Origin: Novosphingobium sp. PC22D
Lineage (GTDB): Bacteria > Pseudomonadota > Alphaproteobacteria > Sphingomonadales > Sphingomonadaceae
Reading direction: 5' to 3'
Length of the DNA: 64,000 nt
Assembly: GCF_002556635.1 (NCBI RefSeq)
Contig: NZ_MWMO01000018.1
Span: 21,508 to 85,507 of the forward strand
Shown: piece after piece, positions 25,919 through 33,599 of the stretch
Layout of the letters: every line of letters starts with the position of its first letter
Numbering within the stretch: position 1 is the first letter of the stretch
Made by a program: the position numbers and the translations under genes
Notes under the pieces: generated by a model
Databases searched by the model: none
What the model saw: only the letters and a program-made list of their open reading frames with translations
What the model was told of the DNA's origin: nothing

Positions 25919-27601
25919 TTGGACAGGCACCCGGCAGGAGCCGAGCACAACGATGGCCGTTTGATCGACCACGAAGATGCCGACCGCGACGTCATCGCGA
26001 TCTGCATCGTCGCGGCCGCCATCATCCTGTTCGTCGGTATCGGCGGCACCGTCGGTCCCGAGGTGCTGAACTCGTTCCTGGGCCGGGGCAAGGGTCCCGA
26101 CAGCGCGCTGGTCGGCGCCTTCCTGCTCAACATCGCCCTGATCATCTTCGGCTGGAGCCGCTATCGCGAACTCGCCGAGGAAGTGACGCTGCGGCGCCAG
26201 GCCGAACAGCAGGCGCGCATGCTCGCCGAGACCGATCCCATGACCGGCTTCTTCAACCGCCGCAGCTTCGACGATGCCGTCAACGCGCGGATCGCCAAGG
26301 CGGCCGAGGAAGGCTCGGCGGTCGCGCTGCTGATGATCGATCTCGACAACTTCAAGCAGGTCAACGACTACAACGGCCACCAGACCGGCGATATCCTCTT
26401 GCGCGCGTGCGCCACGCGGATCTCCGGCTGCGTGCCGGGTGACGCCATCGTCGGCCGGATCGGCGGAGACGAGTTCGCCGTGGCGGTGACTTTCAAGTCG
26501 GATCTTCCCGCGCTCGTCGAACGCGTCGCCTCGCGCCTCGTCGACCGCATCGCCCAGCCGACCGACTGCGGAAACGTCGTAGTCGACGTGACCGCCTCGA
26601 TCGGCATCGCGCGCTCCGACATTTCCAAGCTGGGCGGCACGATCAAAGGCGACGCGCGCGGCCTGCTCGAGATGGCCGACATCGCCATGTACCATGCCAA
26701 GCGGCAGGGCCGGAACAGCTACTACTGGTTCGAAGGACCGATGGCCGACGAAATGCGCTTCCGCTGCGAGATCGAGGCCGGCATCCGCCTCGGCATCCCG
26801 CGCGGCGAGTTCGTGCCGTACTACGAACAGCAGATCGACCTCCAGACCGGCGAGCTGACCGGATACGAAATGCTGGCGCGCTGGGAATCGCCCGATTTCG
26901 GTCTGATCATGCCCGACATCTTCATCCCGATCGCCGAGGACATCGGCGCGATCGGAGACTTGTCCGAATGCGTGATCAGCCAGGCGCTCGACGATGCGCG
27001 CGATTGGGACCCGGCGCTCAGCCTCGCGGTCAACGTCTCGCCGGTGCAGCTTCGCGACCCCTGGTTCGCCCAGAAGCTGCTGCGGCTGCTGACCGAGAAG
27101 CGCTTTCCGCCGCATCGGCTCGAGATCGAGATCACCGAAAGCTGCCTGCACGACAACGTGGTGCAGGTCCGCTCGCTGATCACCAGCCTCAAGAACCAGG
27201 GCATCACCGTCAGCCTCGACGATTTCGGCACCGGCTATAGCTCGCTCGCGCAACTGCGCAGCCTGCCGTTCGACCGCATCAAGATCGACCGCAGCTTCGT
27301 CAGCAGCATCGTCGAGAACAAGGACAGCGCCGCGATCGTCCATTCGATCGCGATGCTCGGACAAGGTCTCAAGCTGCCGATCACCGCCGAGGGCATCGAG
27401 ACCAGCGAAGTGCTGGAGCACTTGCTGCCCTATGGCCCGCTCAAGGGTCAGGGCTATCTCTATGGACGCCCGCAACCGGCTACCGTCGTGCGCGATTGGC
27501 TCGAGAGCAAGGGACGGGTCACGCGCCCCCGACAATCCGAAACCGGGGGGCACGGCCGCGAAGAGACCATGCCGCCGCAAAGAGCGGTCAGCAACGGCTG
27601 A
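25919..27601 (+). CDS. GGDEF-EAL protein (c-di-GMP synthase/phosphodiesterase)
   Basis: 560 residues from TTG 25919 behind AAAGGGG. Two membrane helices (about 25-43 and 62-79) are followed by GGDEF at 182-186, intact, and an EAL domain. The signature Glu sits in GYEMLARW (EML instead of EAL); other catalytic motifs NVSP, ITES, DDFGTGYSSL, KIDRSFV and AEGIE are present, so both activities are plausible. No RxxD inhibitory site lies five residues before GGDEF, so product inhibition there is not expected. The N-terminus has no recognised sensor domain. Confidence 0.92.
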   Translation: MDRHPAGAEHNDGRLIDHEDADRDVIAICIVAAAIILFVGIGGTVGPEVLNSFLGRGKGPDSALVGAFLLNIALIIFGWSRYRELAEEVTLRRQAEQQARMLAETDPMTGFFNRRSFDDAVNARIAKAAEEGSAVALLMIDLDNFKQVNDYNGHQTGDILLRACATRISGCVPGDAIVGRIGGDEFAVAVTFKSDLPALVERVASRLVDRIAQPTDCGNVVVDVTASIGIARSDISKLGGTIKGDARGLLEMADIAMYHAKRQGRNSYYWFEGPMADEMRFRCEIEAGIRLGIPRGEFVPYYEQQIDLQTGELTGYEMLARWESPDFGLIMPDIFIPIAEDIGAIGDLSECVISQALDDARDWDPALSLAVNVSPVQLRDPWFAQKLLRLLTEKRFPPHRLEIEITESCLHDNVVQVRSLITSLKNQGITVSLDDFGTGYSSLAQLRSLPFDRIKIDRSFVSSIVENKDSAAIVHSIAMLGQGLKLPITAEGIETSEVLEHLLPYGPLKGQGYLYGRPQPATVVRDWLESKGRVTRPRQSETGGHGREETMPPQRAVSNG

Positions 27602-27660
27602 CACCTGAAACACGCGCCGGCGGACTGGACGTTCGCCCGTCCAGCGCATAGATCGCGGCC

Positions 27661-28479
27661 ATGGCGATCGCCTTCACCAAGATGCACGGCCTGGGCAACG
27701 ACTTCGTCGTGATCGACGCGCGCGCACAAGCCGTGCCGGCGATGACCGGCGCGTTCGCGGCGGCGCTTGCCGATCGCCGCACCGGGATCGGCTGCGACCA
27801 GCTCATCCTGCTCGAGCCGTCCCAGCGCGCCGACATGCGCATGCGCATCTTCAACCCGGACGGCGGCGAGGTGGAGGCCTGCGGCAACGCCACGCGCGCC
27901 GTCGGCCTGCTCCACGGCGACAAGGCGCGGATCGAGACCATCGCCGGCATCCTGCGGACCGAGCCGCACGAAGGCGGCATCTCGGTCGACATGGGCAAGC
28001 CGCGCTTCGACTGGGATGCGATTCCGCTCTCCTATGCCATGGACACGCTGACGATGCCGGTCGGCTGGGACGTGCTAGACGCGCCCACCGCCGTCAACGT
28101 CGGCAATCCCCACGTGATCTTCTTCGTGCCCGACGCCAAGGCGATCGATCTGGCGTCGCTCGGCCCGATGATCGAGCACGATCCGCTGTTCCCGGACCGC
28201 GTCAACGTCAACGTCGCCAGCGTCACCACGCGCAGTTCGATCGTCCTGCGGGTATGGGAGCGCGCCGCCGGCGAGACCCGCGCCTGCGGCACCGGCGCCT
28301 GCGCGACCGCGATCGGCGCGATGCGGCGCGGCCTGGCCGACCGCGACGTGGAGGTCACGCTTCCGGGTGGAACGCTGTCGATCGCCTGGCAGGCCGACGG
28401 GCATATCCGCATGACCGGCCCCGCGACGATCAGCTTCACTGGAACCTTCGAGCCCGCCGACTACGGAGCGACGGCTTGA
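27661..28479 (+). CDS. dapF: Diaminopimelate epimerase
   Basis: 272 residues with the two catalytic cysteines C74 (EACGNATR) and C209 (TRACGTGACA) and the N-terminal TKMHGLGNDFVVID. It converts LL- to meso-diaminopimelate for peptidoglycan and lysine. It opens a compact run dapF-mtaB-ftsY-yciB; its stop TGA overlaps the likely TTG start of mtaB. Confidence 0.97.
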   Translation: MAIAFTKMHGLGNDFVVIDARAQAVPAMTGAFAAALADRRTGIGCDQLILLEPSQRADMRMRIFNPDGGEVEACGNATRAVGLLHGDKARIETIAGILRTEPHEGGISVDMGKPRFDWDAIPLSYAMDTLTMPVGWDVLDAPTAVNVGNPHVIFFVPDAKAIDLASLGPMIEHDPLFPDRVNVNVASVTTRSSIVLRVWERAAGETRACGTGACATAIGAMRRGLADRDVEVTLPGGTLSIAWQADGHIRMTGPATISFTGTFEPADYGATA

Positions 28480-29660
28480 GCGTGACCGTGCATTCGCTCG
28501 GATGCCGCCTCAACCTCTCCGAAAGCGAGACGCTGCGCGGCCTGCTCGCTCCGGACGACGATCTCGTCGTGGTCAATTCCTGCGCGGTGACCGCCGAGGC
28601 CATGCGCCAGACGCGCCAGACGATCCGCCGCGCCCGGCGTGAGCGGCCCGCCGCGCGGCTGCTCGTCACCGGCTGCGCCGCCGAAGTCGAGCGCGAGGCG
28701 ATCGCGCGGATGCCCGAAGTCGACGGCCTCGTACCCAACCAGGCCAAGCTCGATCCGCGCGTCTGGAACGTACCGGCACCAGTGCCACGCCCGCAGCCCG
28801 GTCATGACGGTGCCTATTCGCGTGCCTTCGTCGCGGTCCAGAACGGCTGCGACCACGCCTGCACCTTCTGCGTCATTCCCCAGGGACGCGGCCCGGCGCG
28901 CTCGCGGCCGGTCGCCGAAGTGCTGGAGACGATCGGCCTGCACCTCGAAGCGGGCGCGCGCGAAGTGGTGCTCACCGGCGTCGACCTCAGCTCTTGGGGG
29001 CCGGACCTGCGCGCGGATGCCCGCCTCGGCGAACTCGTCGCGGCGATCCTTCGCCGGTTCCCGAAACTGCCGCGCCTGCGCCTCTCGTCGATCGACGGCG
29101 CCGAGATCGACGCGCAACTGCTCGACCTGCTGGCGCACGAGCCGCGCCTCATGCCGCATCTGCATCTCTCGCTGCAATCGGGCGACGACATGATCCTCAA
29201 GCGCATGAAACGCCGACACACCCGGCGCGACGCGGCGGCGCTTGTCGAGACACTGCGCGCCGCCCGCCCCGACCTCGCCGTCGGCGCCGACCTGATCGCG
29301 GGCTTTCCCACCGAGGACGAGGCCATGCATGCCGCCAACCTTTCGGCGATCGCCGATCTCGGCATCGTCCACGGGCACGTCTTTCCCTATTCGCCGCGCG
29401 CGGGCACGCCTGCCGCGCGCATGCCGCAAGTGGCACGCCCGACCATAAAGGCGCGTGCCGCAGAGCTGCGCGCCGCCGTCGCCGCCGAACGGATGCGCTG
29501 GCTCGAAGGTCTCGTCGGCACGCCGCTTTCGGTGCTTGCCGAGAGCGACGGGACCGGCCATGCCGCCAACTTCGCGCCGGTGCGCCTGCCCGAAGGCACG
29601 GCGCGCGCGGCCCTGATCGATCTGACGCCCCGCGCGGTCGTCGAAGGAATGCTGCAATGA
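28476..29660 (+). CDS. mtaB: tRNA (N6-L-threonylcarbamoyladenosine(37)-C2)-methylthiotransferase
   Basis: 394 residues. Three Cys of the auxiliary 4Fe-4S cluster (C10, C36, C67) and the radical-SAM CxxxCxxC (C125, C129, C132 in GCDHACTFC) are present, followed by ARSRP and a C-terminal TRAM-like part. It adds a methylthio group to t6A37 of tRNAs reading ANN codons. TTG 28476 is preferred, 7 bp after GGAG and overlapping the dapF stop; GTG 28482 is the alternative. ftsY overlaps its stop by ATGA. Confidence 0.92.
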   Translation: MSVTVHSLGCRLNLSESETLRGLLAPDDDLVVVNSCAVTAEAMRQTRQTIRRARRERPAARLLVTGCAAEVEREAIARMPEVDGLVPNQAKLDPRVWNVPAPVPRPQPGHDGAYSRAFVAVQNGCDHACTFCVIPQGRGPARSRPVAEVLETIGLHLEAGAREVVLTGVDLSSWGPDLRADARLGELVAAILRRFPKLPRLRLSSIDGAEIDAQLLDLLAHEPRLMPHLHLSLQSGDDMILKRMKRRHTRRDAAALVETLRAARPDLAVGADLIAGFPTEDEAMHAANLSAIADLGIVHGHVFPYSPRAGTPAARMPQVARPTIKARAAELRAAVAAERMRWLEGLVGTPLSVLAESDGTGHAANFAPVRLPEGTARAALIDLTPRAVVEGMLQ

Positions 29661-30595
29661 CGAGTGAACCTCCCGCCACCGACGCCTGGACGCAGCGAGT
29701 CTTCGGAGGCTTCCGCAAGACCTCCGAGCGCCTTTCGCAGAACATCGCCGGGATCGTCGGCGGGTCGCGCCTCGACGAGAGTCAGCTCAACGACCTCGAG
29801 GACGCGCTGATCATGTCCGACCTCGGCCCTCGCGCCGCCGCGCGGATTCGCGAGAAAATCGCCGAGGAACGCTTCATCCACGATGCCGACGAGCGGGCGG
29901 TGATGGAAGCGGTCGCGCGCGAGATCGCCGAGATCCTGCGCCCGGTCGCCAAGCCGCTCGACATCGTGGCCTTCCCGCGCCCGCAAGTGATCCTCGTGAT
30001 CGGGGTCAACGGCTCGGGCAAGACAACCACGATCGCCAAGCTGGCGCACTTGTTCCAGGAGCAGGACTACGCGGTGATGCTGGCGGCGGGCGATACCTTC
30101 CGCGCCGCCGCGATCGGCCAGCTCGCTGTCTGGGCCGAGCGGCTCGGCGTCGACATCGTGAAGGGCCCCGAGGGCGGCGATCCGGCAAGCATCGTGTTCG
30201 ACGCGGTCAAGGCCGCGACTGATCGCGGCACCGACGCGCTGATCGTCGACACCGCCGGGCGCCTGCAGAACAAGCGCGAGCTGATGGAGGAACTGGCCAA
30301 GATCCGCCGCGTGCTCGGCCGGCTCAATCCCGAAGCGCCGCACGACGTGGTGCTGGTGCTCGATGCCACCAACGGCCAGAACGCGCTGGCGCAGATCGAG
30401 ATCTTCAAGGAAGTGGCGGGCGTGACCGGACTCGTCATGACGAAGCTCGACGGCACCGCGCGCGGCGGCGTGCTGGTCGCGGCGGCCGAGCAGTACGGCC
30501 TGCCAATCCACGCCATCGGCGTCGGCGAGAAGATCGACGACTTGCGCCCGTTCGACCCCGACCTCGTCGCGCGCGTCATCGTGGGGATCGCGTGA
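29657..30595 (+). CDS. ftsY: Signal recognition particle receptor FtsY
   Basis: 312 residues, a short form without the long acidic A domain of E. coli. The NG domain has the P-loop GVNGSGKTT (116-124), DTAGRLQNK and TKLDGTARGG. It docks SRP-ribosome complexes to the inner membrane. The ATG overlaps the mtaB stop (ATGA) and the next gene starts on its stop codon, so the four genes are translationally coupled. Confidence 0.96.
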   Translation: MTSEPPATDAWTQRVFGGFRKTSERLSQNIAGIVGGSRLDESQLNDLEDALIMSDLGPRAAARIREKIAEERFIHDADERAVMEAVAREIAEILRPVAKPLDIVAFPRPQVILVIGVNGSGKTTTIAKLAHLFQEQDYAVMLAAGDTFRAAAIGQLAVWAERLGVDIVKGPEGGDPASIVFDAVKAATDRGTDALIVDTAGRLQNKRELMEELAKIRRVLGRLNPEAPHDVVLVLDATNGQNALAQIEIFKEVAGVTGLVMTKLDGTARGGVLVAAAEQYGLPIHAIGVGEKIDDLRPFDPDLVARVIVGIA

Positions 30596-31254
30596 TGAGC
30601 GGAACCACGCCTCCCGCAGCGGGCGAGAAGCCCAAGTCCTCGTGGATCAACCTGCTGGTCGATTTCGGGCCGCTGCTCGTGTTCTTCCTGGTCTATCGGC
30701 ATTTCGCTCCCGAGGACGAGAACAACGGCCTCGGCGTCGTGCTCGCGGTGACCAAGGGCACGATCGCGTTCATGGTCGCGACGGTGATCGCGCTGATCGT
30801 CTCGAAATGGCGGCTGGGCCGAGTTTCGCCGATGGTCTGGCTTTCGACCGTGCTGATCATCGGATTTGGCGGACTGACCGTCCTGCTCAACGATCCGTTC
30901 TACATCCAGATCAAACCGACCGCGATCTACCTGCTCTTCGCCGCGGTGCTGTTCATCGGCCTCATCAAGGGCAAGCCGATGCTGCGCTATCTGCTGCAAT
31001 CGGCGTTCGAGGGGCTCACCGACGAAGGCTGGCTCAAGCTCTCGCGCAACTGGGCGGTGTTCTTCGTGTTCCTCGCGATCCTCAACACCGTGCTGATGTA
31101 TTCGGTCAGCTTCGGGACCTGGCTGCAGGTCAAGCTCTGGGGCTTCACCGCCCTCTCGTTCGTGTTCACCTTCTCGCAGATCCCGATGGTGCTGAAGCAC
31201 GGCATGGGCGAGGCCGCCGAGAAGGAAATGGTCCAGAACCCGCCCGCCGACTGA
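30595..31254 (+). CDS. yciB: Inner membrane septation protein YciB/IspZ
   Basis: 219 residues with about five or six membrane helices; WINLLVDFGPLLVFFLVYR, PFYIQIKPTAIYLLFAAVL and LNTVLMYSVSFGTWLQVKLWG are family hallmarks. Members influence cell length and envelope synthesis. The ATG shares its A with the ftsY stop; a GTG immediately before it could also serve. Last gene of the dapF run, converging on the oxidoreductase. Confidence 0.93.
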   Translation: MSGTTPPAAGEKPKSSWINLLVDFGPLLVFFLVYRHFAPEDENNGLGVVLAVTKGTIAFMVATVIALIVSKWRLGRVSPMVWLSTVLIIGFGGLTVLLNDPFYIQIKPTAIYLLFAAVLFIGLIKGKPMLRYLLQSAFEGLTDEGWLKLSRNWAVFFVFLAILNTVLMYSVSFGTWLQVKLWGFTALSFVFTFSQIPMVLKHGMGEAAEKEMVQNPPAD

Positions 31255-31262
31255 CCTGAAGC

Positions 31263-32219
31263 CTACTTGAGCTTGGGAAAGAGGTCCTTCTCGCAGAACG
31301 CAATGAAGCCTTCCTGGTCGGGCCCGACGCCGAGCAGGACGATGTGGTCGTAACCGGCATCGACCCACTGGCGGATCGCTTCGAGATGCTTTTCGGGATC
31401 GGGCCCGCACGGCACATTGGCGGCGATATCCTCGGGCCGCACGAACTTGCTCGCGGCATCGAAGCCGGCGGGATCGCGCAGTTCGCTGTTCACCGTCCAG
31501 TCGAAGGCGCTGAAGGCAAAGCGTTCGTGCGCCTGCTTGAGCGCGGCATCCTCGTGTGCGGCATAAGACAGCGCGGCCTCGCCGTAGGCGGGCCCCGCCT
31601 TGCCCTTGGCCTTGGCGAAGGCTTCGATGAGCCCGTCATCGGGACTGGTCGCCATGATTCCGTCGGCGACTTCGGCGGCAAGCGCTGCCGACTTGGCGCC
31701 GCTTACCCCCAGCGTCACCGTGATCGGCTCTTCGGGCAAGTCGTAGAGACGCGCATGATCGAGCGAGAAGAATTCGCCGACATGGCTGTGCACCCCGCCC
31801 GACCAGAGCATGCGCATGATCTCCACAGCCTCGCCGAGCATCGCGTGGCGCTCGGGCGTGGAAGGCCAAAGCTCGCCGGTGACGTGTTCGTTGAGCCGCT
31901 CGCCCGCCCCGACGGCGAGGCTGAAGCGGTTTTCGCTCATCACGGCGATGGTCGCGGCAGCCTGCGCGATGATGGCGGGGTGATAGCGGATGATCGGGCA
32001 GGTTAGCCCGGTGGTGATGCCGATCCTCGTCGTCGCGTGGGCAATCGCGCCGAGCACGCTCCAGGCGAAGGGCGAGTGGCCCTGCGCTTCGTGCCAGGGA
32101 TGGAAGTGGTCCGAGATGGAGACGAAATCGAACCCCGCCTGCTCGGCCCGGACGGCGTTCTCGACGAGCGCCTTGGGCCCGTGCTCCTCGGTCATGAGCT
32201 TGTATCCGAATTTCGTCAT
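31263..32219 (-). CDS. LLM-class flavin/F420-type oxidoreductase (TIGR03557-like)
   Basis: 318 residues. The bacterial luciferase-like TIM barrel shows KFGYKLMTEEHGPKALVENA, DHFHPWHEAQGHSPF, NEHVTGELWPS and VGVGPDQEGF, the pattern of the TIGR03557 subgroup of coenzyme F420-dependent oxidoreductases. No F420 synthesis gene is in the window, so the cofactor may be F420 or a flavin. ATG 32219 is chosen over a GTG one codon earlier. It stands alone, divergent from the NTF2-like gene. Confidence 0.85.
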   Translation of the reverse strand: MTKFGYKLMTEEHGPKALVENAVRAEQAGFDFVSISDHFHPWHEAQGHSPFAWSVLGAIAHATTRIGITTGLTCPIIRYHPAIIAQAAATIAVMSENRFSLAVGAGERLNEHVTGELWPSTPERHAMLGEAVEIMRMLWSGGVHSHVGEFFSLDHARLYDLPEEPITVTLGVSGAKSAALAAEVADGIMATSPDDGLIEAFAKAKGKAGPAYGEAALSYAAHEDAALKQAHERFAFSAFDWTVNSELRDPAGFDAASKFVRPEDIAANVPCGPDPEKHLEAIRQWVDAGYDHIVLLGVGPDQEGFIAFCEKDLFPKLK

Positions 32220-32326
32220 CACGTTCTCCGCTTTCGTTCTTGCTTAAGGCAATGCGCGAAAACGCAGATGGTTCGCGAACGCGCTCCTGCCCCTAGGGTC
32301 AGGAGACAAATGTTCAGGAGAGCCCC

Positions 32327-32719
32327 GTGTCCGATATCGTCGAACAGGTGAGCCAGTGGCTCGAGCACATGCCGCAAGGGGACTTCGACGAGTATCCCGG
32401 CGGGGTCGCCGAGGACTTCGTGCTGCGCCTGCCGTTCATGCCCGAAGGCCTGCCGACCGAATTCGCCGGACGCGAGACGGCGCGCGCGGCGCTGGCGCAG
32501 TCCGCCCGGGGCCGCGAACCGCTGGTGTTCAGCGACAAGGTGATCCTGCGCACCGAGGACCCCGAACTTGTCGTCGTCACAGCGAACGCGCGAACGACCA
32601 TGGCCAGCGGCCGACCCTACGCGAACAGCTACGTGATCTTCGTGCGCATCCGCAATGGCGTGATCATCGAGCACACCGAGTATCTCAATCCGCTCGCGGT
32701 CATCGCCGCCGCCAGTTGA
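32327..32719 (+). CDS. NTF2-like (SnoaL-fold) protein
   Basis: 130 residues from GTG 32327 with AGGAGA upstream. It has a cone-shaped NTF2-like pattern: an N-terminal helix pair, FAGRETARAAL, and paired strands ending NSYVIFVRIRNGVIIEHTEYLNPLAV. Family members are small-molecule isomerases, dehydratases or ligand-binding proteins; function here is unknown. It converges with the methyltransferase, 13 bp between stops. Confidence 0.82.
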   Translation: MSDIVEQVSQWLEHMPQGDFDEYPGGVAEDFVLRLPFMPEGLPTEFAGRETARAALAQSARGREPLVFSDKVILRTEDPELVVVTANARTTMASGRPYANSYVIFVRIRNGVIIEHTEYLNPLAVIAAAS

Positions 32720-32732
32720 ATCCGGACCGGTA

Positions 32733-33503
32733 TCAGCCCTTGGGCTTGCGGAACCGGTAGACGAACCTGTCGGTCTTGAAACGCACCGCCGGATCGAACA
32801 CCAGCTTGGTGTGATCGTCCTCGGGATTGGCGAGCAATTCGCTGGCGTCCTCGAGCACGAAGCCGGCCCTTTCGAAGTCGCGCTTCACCGTCGCCGGGTC
32901 GATGCGGTGGAGCTTGTCCACGATCGCGCGGGTATCACCCGGCAGGCCGACATGATCGACGATACCGACGATGCCGCCCGGGCGCATCGCGGCGAAAAGC
33001 GCGCTCACGAACGCGTCCGGGTCGGAGCGGGGTATCCCGAATTTCTCCGATTCCCAGTAGAGATCGTGATAACTCAGATTGATGATGGCGAAATCGAAGC
33101 TGCCGGGCGCGGCCGAAAAGGCCTCGAACGGATAGCGCACCCATTCGACTTCCGGCCAGCCCGCGACGATCGCCTTCCACTTCACCTGCTCTTCAGGGCT
33201 CTTGTAGAACTGTTCCGGCTCGAACGCCGTCACCTTACCCTCGGGACCGACGACCGACGCCATGATCTCGGCCCAGTAGCCGCTGCCCGTCATGATGTCG
33301 GCGGCGCGCATGCCTTCCTCGAGCCCGAGATAGGCGAGCACCTCGGCTGGCTTGCGGCTGTCGTCGAGCTTTCGGGCCGGCTCGTCGCGGCGCGGATCGG
33401 CGAGGGCCGAGACGAAGCTGTCCGGCGGGACGGTCCCGGCGAAAGCGGACGGGCCGGCGACAGCCAGCAGGATCGTGATCGAAAGAGCGGGCAAACGGCG
33501 CAT
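32733..33503 (-). CDS. Secreted SAM-dependent methyltransferase-like protein (COG4798-type)
   Basis: 256 residues. ATG 33503 behind GGAGG gives a classic Sec signal peptide (RRLPALSITILLAVAGPSAFA). The mature part is a class I methyltransferase fold: ADIMTGSGYWAEIMASVVGPEGKVTAFEPEQ, FDFAIINLSYHDLYW and LRPGGIVGIVDHV. The SAM loop is TGSGYW rather than the usual GCGTG. A periplasmic location would separate it from SAM, so it may be exported folded, be mis-predicted, or have another role. Confidence 0.8.
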   Translation of the reverse strand: MRRLPALSITILLAVAGPSAFAGTVPPDSFVSALADPRRDEPARKLDDSRKPAEVLAYLGLEEGMRAADIMTGSGYWAEIMASVVGPEGKVTAFEPEQFYKSPEEQVKWKAIVAGWPEVEWVRYPFEAFSAAPGSFDFAIINLSYHDLYWESEKFGIPRSDPDAFVSALFAAMRPGGIVGIVDHVGLPGDTRAIVDKLHRIDPATVKRDFERAGFVLEDASELLANPEDDHTKLVFDPAVRFKTDRFVYRFRKPKG

Positions 33504-33599
33504 GCGAGGTCTCCTCCCGGATCGCGACACCTTGCGGCCAATCCCCGCGGCGGACAACGACATCCGTCGATGACGATCAGCGCTTCGTCGGCGGCTGGC

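Noticed and set aside
32223..32239. GTTC...GTTC pair upstream of the F420-type oxidoreductase
   Set aside because: The spacing is 9 rather than 7 bases, so it is not a LexA-type box.
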